64,000 nucleotides of DNA from Neckera pumila (GCA_963969595.1 OZ018410.1:27718913-27782912), one strand, 5' to 3'; shown: positions 48,786-61,539, counted from the first letter of the stretch. Notes: generated from the letters alone by a model not told the origin. Numbers and translations: made by a program.

Positions 48786-51609
48786 CTTACATGATCCCAG
48801 ATGGAAAGAAACCTAGTCCTGAGAAAGTAGATGCTATCTCTAGAATGAAGGCATGTAGTAGTATTTCTAAAGTAAGGAGGTTCTTAGGGGCTTGTGTATT
48901 TTATCAAATTTGGATTCTTCATTTTGCTCATGTGGCTGATCCATAATATAAGCTTTTGAGAAAAGGGATCAAATTTGAGTGGAGACAACAACAAGACCTA
49001 GCTATGGAAAAATTGAAGGAGATTGTGAACTCTCCGCCAGTCAAGACAAATTGATTATGATTGTGATAGGCCAGTGATTGTAGTAGTTGATACAAGTCCA
49101 ATTGCTATAGAGTGGACTATTGGTCAAGATGATGCGGAAGGAAGACGGTTTGGTATAAGGTTTGGGGTGAGAAATCTTACCAAGCGTCAAATAGTATATC
49201 CACAAGTGAAGAGGGAGCTTTTAGGTGCACTCACCACATTGAAAGTGGATAGAAATTACTTGATTGGTGCCAATGTTGTTTTAGAGACAGATTATTTGCC
49301 ATTACTTGGTATAGTAGCTAATTGTTCTACTCCAGATATTGCCATGTTACGGTGGATAGCTTATGTTAGATCAATTAATCCCGTATTGGTACATATCATG
49401 GGCAAGGAAAATTCTGTGGTAGATATGTTATCTAGAGCTAGATATTTTTGTAAGAACGGGATGGAGGCACAAGGGATTGGAGATGACTTTGAAGAAGAAG
49501 ACTATGGTTATGTTTTGGCAATGAATGAGGCAAGCATAAGTGGTGGAGACTACCTTTAAAAGGAAGAAATATGTCAAGGTAGACTAAAAGACATTGGGCT
49601 TTATCTAAGCACCTTGAAGAGGCAAGACGGTTGGTTAGACAAAACTTTCAAGGACATTAGACATCAATCTTATGGTTGTCTTTTGAGAGATGGTTTATTA
49701 TAGAAGAGGGTAGACTAAAGGGCTGATGGAATGCCATTGAGAAGAATGGATGATTTCAAGACAAAAATCCAAGTTCTTAAAGAATTTTATGATACATCGT
49801 GGGCAGGTCATAGAGGAATTTGGGCCACTTATACAAAAATCAAAGAGCGTTATTGGTGGAAAATATTGTACAAGGATGTTGAAGAATTTGTGGCTTTGTG
49901 TATTGTATGTCAATTGCAATCCAAAATTAGGTATAGAAATGAGTTACATCCTACTTACCCTCTTCTATTCATTATTAGTGGATGATTGATTTAGCTGCAA
50001 TGCCATCCGGACTATGGGGCATGAAATATCTTGTTTTGGCTAGAAATGAGCTTTCAAACTTTGTTGAAGGTAGGGCATTACAAACCAAAACAACAAAGGA
50101 CATTTGTAAATTTATACTTGAAGATATTTTCCGTCAATATAGAAGTATTGGCAGGATGAGAGCAGACAGAGGGGAGTTGAATGCAACTGAAGCAAGAGAC
50201 TTTGTCAGTAGGTACGGCGTAGAGTTAAAATTGACAACGGCTTATAATCCTGAGGCTAATGGCAAGGTTGAGAGAGGTCACCCTCCTATCATTCAAGCTT
50301 TGGTCAAGCTTTGTAAAGGAAAGCGTAGACTTTGGCCTAAATTACTTCCGTTTGCTTTGTAGGTTGATAGAACCATTCATAGCAATGTCACATGTTATAT
50401 GCATGTCCATCTTATATATGGGCAGAAACCCATAATGCCTGGAGAGATTCTATTCCAACATGGTTATTCTTGTCATGGGAAGATGATATTAGTAGAAAAA
50501 AACTATTGGAGCTTCATATTCAACAGCTTGAAAGATTACCTGAGGATCATCAAATGGCACTAGAAAAATTACAATTGCAAGATTAGACATTAAAGAAAGG
50601 TTTGATTGGACTCACCAATTAAGGATTAAAAGGATTGAAGAAGGTGATTAGGTATTAGTTTTTGATAGTTCTTTGGAAAATCAGCACAGTACTTTGCAAA
50701 AATTTGCACATTGATGGTCTGAGCCTTATGTGGTGACAAAGGTACATAATAATGCCACATATTCACTTTAGGAATTGGATGGAATTCCTTTGAGAATTCT
50801 AATGGCTAATAAAAGAGTAAAGGCATTTTGAAGAAGAGATAGAAGGTTTATACTGAAGATCTAAATGCATTCTTACCACCACCTCAAGAACAAGAAGATG
50901 ATGGAGACCAAACAGGAAGTGAGAATGATGAAGAAGATGGGTGAACTTGACATATACAAGAAGATATGTAGGTTTGGAGGGGGTGCATGTCGCATAGTAT
51001 ATGCATGTAATATGTAAAAACTTATATTATGATGTTATTTAGATGGATTTAGATTTAGTATGTCAAACTAGAGGATTTTTTTTGAGTCTCAAGTTCTTGC
51101 AGATGGAACAATGCTTTTCTTTGAATTCTATTTTTTTACCTCTATTAGACATATGTCTTAGGGTTGTATTTAGAAGTATTTTTCTAATTTTATTTTGATA
51201 AAAAGTAAAATGTAAGTGTAACTTATGGTTAAACTTCTATAGTAGCCAATAGGTATTAGATTTAATTTTAGTTTTTGAACTTTTCTGTTTTTAGAAGTGA
51301 AGAAAAAGAAGAAGAAGAAGATTTTTTTTATTTTGAAGAAGAGTTATTTAGAGATTGAAGTTATGGAAATTTATATTTATATTTGAAAAGAAACTTTTAT
51401 TTTTTGAAGAATACTTTTTACTCTGTTGCTTTTGTTGTATACTTATTGAGTTTTTCTATATTGATTTCATAATAGGGTCTTTTGTGTTTTTGGCAAAGTC
51501 TAGCCGCAGATAAAAACCCTGTATTTTCTAGAGGCAAATTCTCTCTACACGACAGTGTATTCTAAGAATCCAAGGTAACTAACTCTTGGCGATTTGTAAT
51601 TACACAACA
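48786..51609 (+). mobile_element. Decayed Ty3/gypsy LTR retrotransposon, 3' half
   Basis: Only the 3' half remains. In order: the end of reverse transcriptase (PDGKKPSPEKVDAI, about 48800-49020), an RNase H region in a 161-codon open frame at 49074-49559 (VVVDTSPIAI, VKRELLGAL, VHIMGKENSVVDMLSRA), an integrase zinc-binding part (GHRG ... CIVCQ, about 49740-49985), and an integrase core at 49982-50362 with Asp in MIDLAAMPSG, Asp in RADRGEL and Glu in NPEANGKVERGH. A chromovirus-like C-terminal tail with in-frame stops follows to about 50830. Frame breaks separate the parts. A purine tract (GGAGGGGG, 50976-50983) precedes a likely 3' LTR. No gag, protease, 5' LTR or primer-binding site is seen. 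Confidence 0.85.
50984..51609 (+). repeat. Probable 3' LTR of the Ty3/gypsy remnant
   Basis: The stretch starts TGCATGTCGCATAG directly after the polypurine tract and could end at ACACAACA near 51609. With no 5' LTR in view, the right boundary is a guess. Confidence 0.4.
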
Positions 51610-51745
51610 TATGTGATTTAGTCTGCATACAATTTTTTTGATAAAACTTGCATCGGAATTCAATTTCTCTCTTCTAACTCTATAAACTTATGCAAAATTA
51701 CTAAATAGAAAAGCTCTTAGATGATCAATTTTTGCACCTCCTACT

Positions 51746-51969
51746 TTAACCTTGAAGTGCTCCAATGTCCATATTTTGGACGATGAAGGGAGGGCTTGCA
51801 AGCACTATTTAGTCCAACTAACTTCTCATTCATCCAATGTAATATTTGAATATTGACTGGAAAGACAATCCTCCTTAGTCATGACATTGCTATAAATGAT
51901 ATTCTTGTACAAAGATATAAACAAAAATGTGCCAAAATTCGAAAAAGGACTGAGGCGTTTAAGGGTTAA
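51746..51969. mobile_element. Possible short TTAA element
   Basis: TTAA occurs at 51746 and 51966. The left end reads CCTTGAAGTGCTCCAATGTCC and the right end reads back CCCTTAAACGCCTCAGTCC, an imperfect pairing. The left TTAA directly follows CACCTCCTACT, a family 2 end word. It may be a deleted family 1 relative. Confidence 0.3.
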
Positions 51970-52108
51970 GGGCCTCTTCACACTATGGCCATCCAAGTCA
52001 AGAGGCCATGGAACTCTGCAATATGATTGGTGGAACTGACGGACCCTGCAATATGATTGGTGGAAACGACGGACTCTCGACTTGGATGGCCATAGTGTGA
52101 AGAGGCCC
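51970..52108. mobile_element. MITE-like hairpin with 30-bp perfect inverted repeats
   Basis: Positions 51970-51999 and 52079-52108 are perfect reverse complements over 30 bases (GGGCCTCTTCACACTATGGC at the outer edge). The 79-base loop holds two near-identical 30-bp tandem units starting GCAATATGATTGGTGGAA. TA lies just outside the right end, and TAA at the left. There is no coding capacity. It sits just upstream of the DA1-like gene's GC-richer leader. Confidence 0.75.
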
Positions 52109-53122
52109 TATGCTTACGCAGAGTTTGGAATTCCATCGCAGGAACTGAATTCCCCAGTCGCAAAGACTACAGTAGAAGTTTGAACCTGAAACACCACGTG
52201 GCGCAATAGAGTACTGCCATTCGCGTCATAGGTCCGGTCCCCCTTCGTCGAACCGTCCGCCCCCCTTCCCGTTCGCGGACTTTTGCATTCAGTGTCGCAA
52301 GCTTCTCACTGCTGTCACTCCTGCTCCGCCGGCACCTTCGACTTCCACCGTTCCACGCAGTTCAATCCACGGCCCGCCGCGATCCCTCACACTATCCTCA
52401 TTCCACACAATCGTGCGCCATCCCAAAAATATTTCATGAAACGTCGATAAATGGTTCCATAATTCATGCGAAATGGCTTGAAATTGCGTACTGGAGCAGC
52501 GTGAAGGAACCACGCACGTCAACAAGGGACTTGGTCAATGATTTCAGGGTTTGCAAAATACCGCGTCAGTCGGTCGTCTTCCTTCACTTTCTCGCTCACC
52601 TCGTACTTCAGGCTTCAGCTTAGTCTTCACTGCGGCCGGCAGGTTCACCGAAATCTGAGGTATGGCGGGACTGATTTGGGTGGTGGGGTAGAGATTATGT
52701 TAGGGTGCGATGTTGGGTTGTGGTAGAGTTCAGTTATCGATTGCTAGTTTGGGTTTGTGAAATTTACGTGAAATTGCCGGTTTGTTACTTTTCTCAGAAT
52801 GGTGGTTTGGCTTCAGTTGGGTTAAAGAGTGAATCTTGGATCGGATCGCCGACCAAGCCTCGAAAGGCGGTACGGTGGGCTTGAGTGTAGATTGGAAGAT
52901 TCTGGAAGGATCAGGAGGTGGGAAGGGTTGGTGGGGGCGTTCAAGTAGGGTAGCTTGGATTGCAACTGATCTTTGCTGGAGTTCTGAGCGTGTTGCATCT
53001 TTGGTGTTGCAGTTTTTCAGGGTTGGATTTCTTATGAAGTGGAGGCGAGCTTTTGATTTTGGAGATTTTGGCGTAGATTTCGTTGGTTTTGGTTTTGGTT
53101 TGTAGCCATTTTTGTTGGCAAG
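52109..53122 (+). promoter_or_regulatory. Promoter and 5' leader of the DA1-like gene
   Basis: GC content rises sharply from about 52190 to 52660. A good splice donor (GAG/GTATGG) near 52660 and acceptors near 53012 (TTGCAG) or directly before the ATG suggest an intron in the 5' untranslated region. Several short plus-strand frames here would be upstream ORFs or intronic. No TATA box is obvious. Confidence 0.45.
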
Positions 53123-56100
53123 ATGAAGTGGTTGGATAAATTACTTGGGGACTCGGGGTCAAGCCACTATCGCTATGATCAAGGCGACGAGTATCCTAGA
53201 CACGATACCATCCCGCGGCAGAGCTCAGGAGGCTGGCAGGGTCCCAGTATATTTGATGTAAGTTTATAAAGCTTTAGTACAAAAACTCCACCATAGTCAA
53301 TTTATGCGTTGCAGTCTTCAAGAATTTTTTTTGAATTGTAGTAGAGATTGGAAAGGGCGGAGGGTTGTGCATGTGGTGAAAAGGTCTTGGCAAATTAGAA
53401 AAGATGGGGAGAAGAAAAGAGAAGTTCAGAAACAAAGAGTGTATATGTTATGGTGTTGGAGAGAATAGATACTTTTTTTTTGTTGTTGTTGGAGAGTATG
53501 CTTCTTCTCATATATGCAACTTTGGGAACATTGATTGGTCGATTCATTTTACTTCTTGTTGTTCACTGATGCTATTTTGCAGGACGGAAGACGCAATGGT
53601 GAAGGGAATTCTTATGCCCATGACAGGCATGGGTATGACAGGCCTCACCAGTATGATATCAGGCCCATGTATAATAGCAGACCGCCTTATGACCGTGGCG
53701 GTCCTTCAACTGAAGAGGATGACCGAGCCTTTGCTCTTGCTCTGCAAGAAGACGAACGGCATAGTGAGTGTCTACTACATGCCATTTGAATTATCGAATT
53801 TTCAAAAAATTGGATTTTCTGTTATAGCACTGCTTTGTTTAGCATTGCTTCACATATTTTCAGTTGGATTCGTTTTGGTAGCTCCTTTTAATTATTCTCT
53901 CACCCCCTCTTTCATACATGCGAATCAATTTCTTATACCGGTAGATCATGATGAGGATTATGCTGATTATTTCTATTTCAATATATCTTATAGACACATT
54001 GTTGTTCTAGAATTTTGCCGTCTGAAGCTGCGCACTTTCCAATAGTTGAAAACGTTTCCTTGGCAGCGAGACGGAGTGGTCTCTGCATATCACCTTCATT
54101 CCACCATAGAGATGGAATTTCTTTCATCCTCTTGGGGCACCTTTGGTGTAGAATATGCTATTGGTATCACGAGTCTTTGGGCATCTTAAAGGATCTAGAA
54201 GCCTAAATTAGGCCTCGTTTCTTTTTAGCCTTGAGTAGGCCATATGGGGACTTTTTTTTCAGTCAAATTTTCTTTCATTTCTCACCTACACATACTATGT
54301 TCTTCATTGACTGTAGTGATAGAAAATGCGATTCCGTTTGAATTTTATTTTTCTCAATTGAATTGACCGTTTCTAAACCTTGGGCCTTCGGGAGTTAAAC
54401 TTTCCTATTTCTAAGTCTAATACGCCAATGGAAGTGCTAGTTTTTTTAATTGTTGTGTTCATTTATCAGGAAGACATGGTCATCATGCGAACTACGTTGA
54501 CGACGACGAGCAACTGGCAAAAGCCATGCAAGAAAGTTTGAATTTCCAGCACCGTGACCCACGGAGGACATCTGATTACCCTCCGGCTTATCCCCCCCCA
54601 CCTAGGTACGCTTGATTAGTCGACCGATTTGATATTTTGAAACCTTTGTTTAGACAGACAGTTGGTTATACTGGTTACGTTACTTGCGTTAAATAAGCAC
54701 TTTTAATTTCGTTTTATGTTATTCTCTGTTATCATCCCTTCTGATACATTTTTGGTTAAGTATGTGTACCAATGTATTGCAAATCGTACACAATGTGCTG
54801 CAGGTCAGGCGGAGCTTCTATTTGCGCTGGGTGTAATGAGTCACTTGGTTATGGGCGCTTCTTGAGTTGCTTGGGCAAAAACTGGCACCCAAATTGCTTT
54901 TGTTGTAAACTATGCACCAAGCCTATTGCTGATCGTGAGGTACGTACTTGTGGATCCTGTCTCATGCATTAAATCCTGATCTTATCAAAGCCATTGGAGT
55001 TTGACAGACATTGAACCCCTAGTAGTGCACATGGAAAAGAAAGTCTGCTTCCATGATGATATGAATCATTTTGGATGATTCAAGGAAGTGAACAAAATGT
55101 ATCAATGGAAACAAGAAATCGAGGCCTTCATTGTTGAACAACAGAAAAATGTTTTTGAAAGTGACTATTGTTGACTGTCGACTTGCAAATTGAACCGGTT
55201 ATTTTTAACTTGGACAATATGATAATGGGGTTGAGCTTTACGATAGAGGCGTTAGAACATGAAGTTTGGTAGGGATGCGAAGGTGTGATCACCCTCCTGA
55301 CTCTGGTTTCTTCTGGGCTCAGTTCTCAGTTCAGGGAAGTGAAGCTTATCATCGGGAATGTTACAAGGAGCTTTTTCATCCCAAGTGCGAAGTTTGTATG
55401 GATTTTGTAAGTGCCTATTACATGCGGATGTGATAGAGCTTGTACTTTGATGTTCCGATTTTAGGTAGCTCTAGTGTGATGCTGATAGGGTATTCGTGAT
55501 GATCTTTGAGGCAATGACCGGGGTATACCATTTTTTCTATATAGTGTATGGTACACATTTTGTAGATCTATGGTACACTATGAACACCATGTGTTGGTGC
55601 AATAATTGATGAATATCATTTATTGAGCTTTGGATCTTGTGTTGTCCACTTGTTCCTTGAGTGACCATTTTTCAAAAACTTCTTGACAGTGGTACATATA
55701 ACAAATAACAAATATAACAAATAGTAGTATAATTATTAACAAATATAATCGTTTTCCTCTATGGCTCAGTATATTAGTGTTACATGGAGCACAGTAAATA
55801 GAAATAAAATTTGGAGTCTGGTTTGTTCCTCAGTGGTCCAGCCTTTTTGTCAGATGCAACTTTGTTCTCTGATTCTCTTTTGGTTGCACAGATTCCAACG
55901 AATCCAGCTGGACTTATTGAATACCGATCGCATCCATTCTGGAATCAGAAGTATTGTCCCAGACATGAGAGAGACGGCACACCTCGTTGCTGTAGTTGTG
56001 ACCGCATTGAGGTTAGCCTTCAACTATTTGCCATTCAAGACTATCACACAGGATCGATTTGCCGGTTTTAATGTCACTTTTTAAGCCCATGTATGATGTT

Positions 56101-58334
56101 TTCGGCATGCGAAAGTACTTTTCGAGATAGGTTATGAAAGGGTAGGAACCAACTAAAGGTCCGCATAATCTTACTACGTCCTCACGCTCCCAAGATTCAA
56201 AAAATAAAAAACAGAAAGGATTTGGAACGAAGAGAAGGAATTTAATCGCGGTTCAAAATCTTATGGATGGCAAACTAAAAACTTGGTACAAGACTTAAGG
56301 AATTGGTTTCTGTTCCCTGGGTACTTGTGAGTGATTTTTATTTTCAATAACGGTAACACCTAGTCTGTTGATTATGATATAAAAATCACTTTAGACCCAG
56401 TCATCTCATATTGTTGGTGCAATAATTATGACGTCTGATGAGGAAATTTTTGTGATCCTTAATCAACCAAAGCTAGTTAAGAGTCTGTTTGCACAGTCTT
56501 AGTTCACATCGGCACAAGTTTTACCAACGTGAGAGTTTCGGAGTCTGTCTGTTCCTTTTTTCAAGCCAGTTTTGACAGTATGTAAAATTACTTAACGAGT
56601 GTGCATGTCGAATACAGACTGGAGGTCGAGGAACATACGAGGCACTAGATGATGGCCGTAAGGTCTGTTTGGAATGTTTGGGCACCATAGTTGTGGATAC
56701 CAAAGACTGCCAACCTTTGTACCGAGAAATTTTGAAGTTCTACAAGGATATGTCAATGCCAATCGAGCAGGAAATTCCCATGCTTTTGGTGGAACGACAA
56801 GCTCTCAATGCAGCACGGGACAACGAGAAAGATGTAACTAGAGAATTTGCTTCCTTTTCATTCTTAATCTGATATTTCTTTGCACTTGATGGTCTTAGTG
56901 TACATACCTGAACTCGACTTTCAGTCCTTTCAAGTCTAGATTTGCAGGTCTCACTCCAATTATTATTACTGATATGTTCACCATGCTTTGTGAGATATTT
57001 TGTATTCTGTTGTAAAATTTTGCGGTTAGTAGGATGAGAGATATTATTGGGATGGGAATGGAAAGTGATTCGGTTGCATTTTCTTTTGTGGCAGGGACAC
57101 TCTCATACAGCGGAGACACGAGGGTTATGCCTTTCAGAGGAACAAACTATTACTACGGTGTTTGGGGGGAAGTCGAGGAATCCAATGAGGCACATGCGAA
57201 CAGAAAATCAGAAACTCACTCGTCACTGTGAAGTTACCGCTATACTGGTTCTCTTTGGGCTTCCGAGGTAAATCTTGTTTGTTTTTTGTTGTGAAGATTC
57301 ATCATGATTGTGCTTTATAAGGCATTTTTTCTACTGTTTAATGATTCATTAGCCTGCTAGTCTTGAGCTAAACGTGCTCAATGCGCAAAAATGCCGCTTC
57401 CATTTAGAATTAATCATCCAGGAGGCTTCATGGAAGGTAACCAAAGAAAGTAGTCATTCCCTTCGTTTTTGAATTGTGGAAATATGTGTTGAAAGCTACT
57501 AAGGTAAGTACACTTAAGTACGTCTGAATGGAGCAATTGAGCATTGATATATTATTCAATTGGCTTGTTTTTGTTGAAAGTCAAAGAGTATTCTAGATTC
57601 TCTTATGCATTTTTTGGACAAAGTAGGAATAAAGTACGAGTTTTCAAAGTGCTGAAATCAAGTGTACCCAAAAGCGACCCTATGCGCTCCTGAATAGAGG
57701 TTGTACATTTTAGGCAAGAATTTATTGTGGTTGGTTTCAGAAAGGGGTCAGAGCTAGGTGCAGTTACCTTATAACCGACCATTAGCTTCCAAAGTGGACT
57801 TTCTATTGTAGCTTTGGGCAGTAAGGACGTTCATTGATGAGCCCTTGTTTGGGTTTGTGCAGGCTGCTCACAGGGTCCATCTTGGCTCATGAACTGATGC
57901 ATGCATGGCTGCGTCTTCAAGGTAAAGAACACAACATTCCAGTCTCAGAATACAGTAGCATTTGGATTACAATTTTCACCATTTGAGCTGCTGTTGTGAC
58001 TACTGTACTTAAGCTACCGTTTTTTACAGGAACTTTCCCACACATGCGCCCAGAAGTGGAAGAGGGTATCTGTCAAGTCATGTCACATATATGGCTGACG
58101 AGGGAGCTCAATAAACTGAATGGCACCAACTCGTCCTCCTCTTCATCAAGCAGCAGGCCAAATAGCAACCGGGCTCCTCTTGAAATTCGGCTTGCGGAAT
58201 TCTATCTGCACCAAATCTCGACTGATTCATCCCCTATTTACGGGGGCGGGTACCGACATGGATATGCTGCAGTGCAGGAGTTTGGACTTGTACGTGTGCT
58301 GGAGCATCTCCGACTAACTGCTAACTTTCCTTGA
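53123..58334 (+). CDS. DA1-like ubiquitin-activated peptidase (10 exons)
   Basis: In Arabidopsis, DA1 and its relatives are ubiquitin-activated peptidases that limit organ size by cleaving growth regulators, working with E3 ligases such as BIG BROTHER and DA2. Exons are 53123-53257, 53583-53763, 54470-54605, 54804-54939, 55323-55406, 55892-56011, 56618-56833, 57095-57267, 57863-57921 and 58030-58334. All introns are GT-AG and all phases join, giving 514 residues against about 530 for DA1. Two ubiquitin-interacting motifs lie at about residues 88-103 ([15 protein letters not shown]) and 115-130 ([14 protein letters not shown]). The LIM domain has C158, C161, H179, C182, C185, C188 and later H206 and C209; a LIM-like zinc region follows (CEVC, YCPRH, CCSC). 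The peptidase domain has [27 protein letters not shown] and zinc site HELMH at 403-407, then [11 protein letters not shown] Ser run lies in the last exon. Every key residue is present, so it looks functional. Confidence 0.95.
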
Positions 58335-59717
58335 GTTGCAATGTCGTGAAAACACTTGAGAACTTCTCGAGCTCTCACATTTTCTGGATTATTTGCTGTG
58401 GAGCCTTGTGGACAAATGAGGCCCTTCAGCTACTGTAAAATAATACTTCTGAGGGCATGCATTATAGCTATTCCTTAATTTAGTGATACAAATTCGGAGA
58501 TTTCCTCTGCAGACTTTGACTGAGACAGGATTAATAACCCCCTTCTGCCCGACTGTAAGGATAGCTCTATTGTTGCGAAAGTTTGGATCTGGACTTGTAG
58601 AGCTTCTTCAAGTGTAGGATGTGATTTCCTCAAACATTCTTGTGATCCCTGCAGAGCTCAGCAGGGCGATCACCAGTTGTGTAAGATGATATCAATATGA
58701 AATTGAGCATTTTCACCTTTGTAAGATGCTGAGCAAAAGCAATTTGAGATGAAACCTTGTGATGAGCAAGCAACGTGAGCTAAGGGGGGTACCCCCATTA
58801 TGGCGCAGTGCCTTAAAGCGCACCCTAGATTAAACCCTTAAGTGGTGTAGTTATCTACTGAAAATTGTCAATGAATGAATATGGTGGTTCATCAAAGGAC
58901 CATTGGCCATTTTGGTATTGGTGACATGCTTCTAAGTTCACATGTTAATTTGTTTCTATGACAAGGTAATCATTATTTTCTCTTCTTTGAAATACATGGA
59001 CAATTCCCATTGATTGCTGACAAGCTTTTCTATTGCTTGTTGGTTACTAATTTTATTTTATTTTCATTGTTTTAAACACATTTACAACTCCATTTCTTTT
59101 CATTCTGATGGCCCAATTTGTGGTGCTTTTGGGTGTACCCACCTTATTTGTTGTACACTTCATGAGTTTCTTGCACTTGAAGTGTGTTATATCATACTTG
59201 TGTGTTAAAGAGTTTATTTTGAGATTCAACTATTCCAAATAAGATTTTCAATTTTGAAAACCTAAGGAAACTTAAACATTGTGGAATGTGAATAATTACA
59301 AAGAAATGAAAACATTCAAAATAATTTATCTCTATTTTTCAGATATTGTTTACAAATTTACCTATTAAGATTCAAACTTGCTTCAAATTTTGTTAAAGAA
59401 TTTTCTAAAATAGACTTGTAAAAGGATAATGGTATATTCCCACTTGGTCTTAGCAAGGTTGTTAGGATGCGGTATTAGGTGTAGGATTTACAGTGCACTT
59501 ACCTGCATTCTTTAGTATCCACTAAACCTATGTGGTGGATGGAGATAAGAGCAAAATTACAACTATTAAATCATTTGCAAGCTTGGACCCAATACTATCA
59601 AAATCATTGGTAATTAAAGTGTTTGTATATTTTGAAAATGTAGATTTCAAATATTTAGTACGCTCTTACCTATTGGTGCTTGAGGCACCCTATTACAAAG
59701 GACTACTTTCATAAGAC
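58335..59717. other. 3' region of the DA1-like gene and spacer
   Basis: The first few hundred bases should include the 3' untranslated region. No gene is supported between it and the PGG pseudogene. Confidence 0.4.
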
Positions 59718-60230
59718 GAGAGATAGAAGAGTGAGAACTCCATGAACGCCATCCTTGTAGGCGCCACCTTTGTGGCAACAATAACATTCGGATGTTTGTT
59801 GGACCCTCCTTTGGTCCATCCAGATCTAAAGACTTCAGCAAGCTCATCACTTGTTGTTGGTGCTCCAACACCAGTCACATTTGTCGACAAGAATTCAAAA
59901 TACAAGGTCCTCAATAATCAGGCACACGTGGGGTTGTTTATTGAAGAAACAACGTTTTCTTTAATGTCTTCAGTTGTTTAGTTGGTGACTGGCACCACAA
60001 TTGTGATTCCTTCCATTGCCACTACTTTGAAATGGTAGGTGCAATAGTTGCCATCATCAATCTTGCTCTTCGTGGCAGTCTTCTTCTTGTTTTGGGCGTC
60101 ACAAATTGGGGGCTTTGCGGAGACGGCTAATGCTACAGATTGGGGGACTGTGTATTTCATTTTGAAGTTTGTTTTGCTTCTTTTGCTGATCATCAATTTG
60201 GCGTTTGTGTTACGGCATATTATATAATGT
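59718..60230 (+). pseudogene. Ankyrin-type PGG membrane domain, pseudogene
   Basis: In one frame from about 59718 the sequence reads KSENSMNAILVGATFVATITFG, the opening of a PGG domain, a membrane region found at the C-terminus of plant ankyrin-repeat proteins. Still in that frame come VGLFIEETTFSLMSSVV, an IPSIATTL segment, ILLFVAVFFLFWASQ and FILKFVLLLLLIINLAFVL, the expected later membrane helices, ending at a TAA near 60228. Three in-frame TAG codons interrupt it (59979-59981, then two between the second and third helix near 60036 and 60045), and another TAG lies just before the start. No ankyrin repeats are seen upstream. It is a decayed fragment, not a working gene. The family assignment comes from helix order and the start motif. 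Confidence 0.7.
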
Positions 60231-60761
60231 TGCCCAAAGTAAAGGTAAAGGTGAAGAAGTTGGAGGTGGGATTGTTTTTTGTAATGGCGATGGTGGTGGT
60301 GTTTTTGTGGAGGTGAGAACAACAGGACATTAGATAAGTCATACTTGACATTGCCCAGCACAATATGTGGAACATTTTCCAGAATTGAATCTAAACGCCA
60401 AATAACTTGTGATGACTAAATTTTTATTGAACCAACGCAAAAAATATTTTTTCCATAAGAAAAGTAGGCCTTCTTGTCTTTGTGCAAAGGTATTATTTTT
60501 TAATAACCAAACTTACCAAATACCAAGTGCAAATGTACCTTAGTAAGTGAACTTGTATATGCAAGCTCTTACAACTAAATATTTACTATTGTCTTTTCTA
60601 TTTGTGAACAAATCTTTTCACACATTCATTTAGAGACTAAGTGCAAAAGTTAGACATAGTGAATAATTTAATTTAATCTAATTTGAATATAATTTGGAAT
60701 TCAATTTCAATTTGATAAGTAATGAGAATCTTAGAATTATTGTATATCTATTGAAAGATTC
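60231..60761. other. AT-rich DNA, nothing recognised
   Basis: No gene or bounded repeat is seen. Confidence 0.4.
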
Positions 60762-61337
60762 TTAACCCCTAAAGGACCAAAGGGTCGTCCAAATTTCTAA
60801 AATTGTAAAGATCTATTATAAAATATAACTTAACAATATTTTAATGATTACTCTCAAATAAAAGCTGTAAAATATGGTTTATAGATCACATCCATATGGT
60901 TGTATCAACAAATACACAAATCAATATTTTTCAATAAAATTTGGAACTAGAAATTGAAAATTCCTTCTAAAATTGATAATAGATTGAGTATTTATGAATT
61001 TTATAAGATTTTTTTCCTACAAGTTTCAAATGTTGAGTTGTAACCATAGTGATTCTTGAAGATTTTCATTTTATTTTTTGATTCAAGTTGTTTTTGAAGG
61101 ATCATTCAGTTTTGAACTAAAAAACTTATTTTTTTGGCTAGACCTACCAATAGCTTTTGAATCATAGAATATTTACAAAGCAAAATCTTCATAATCCATA
61201 TCACACAAATGTTAAAGAACTAACACAAAAATCTTCAAACAAAATCAAAGGATGAAAAAATGCATTTCAGTGAGTCTGGGATGTGTTTCCGTTCAGTCAT
61301 TGTTCAAAATCTGCACTCATGGTCCTTAAGGGATTAA
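60762..61337. mobile_element. Family 1 TTAA element, short (576 bp)
   Basis: TTAA lies at 60762-60765 and 61334-61337. The left end CCCCTAAAGGACCAAAGGG is intact; the right end GGTCCTTAAGGGA has small changes. The interior is shorter than in other copies, so it is deleted or a separate subfamily. Confidence 0.7.
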
Positions 61338-61539
61338 TACCATATATTCTATAAAAAGTTGTATATAAAATACAAAAATTTGAATGGAATTTGAATTAAG
61401 AATTACGTAAAGTCCACTATATACATTCTTGACACTTTTTCTACCTAAGGATAAATCCAAATTTCCTTCTCTTGCCATGTATTTTAGTTGATGCTCAGAA
61501 GCAAAATTTATCACACCAAAATGTTTGAGCCCTGACAAG

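Noticed and set aside
52836..53105. An 89-codon plus-strand frame before the DA1-like start
   Set aside because: It begins at a TTG, is Gly-rich through base composition, and most likely lies in a leader intron.
53404..54045. A 213-codon plus-strand frame overlapping the DA1-like gene
   Set aside because: It spans intron 1, exon 2 in the wrong frame and intron 2; the family-matching frame of exon 2 is the other one.
59978..60361. A 127-codon minus-strand open frame
   Set aside because: It is the antisense of the PGG pseudogene's membrane helices, which make sense only on the plus strand.
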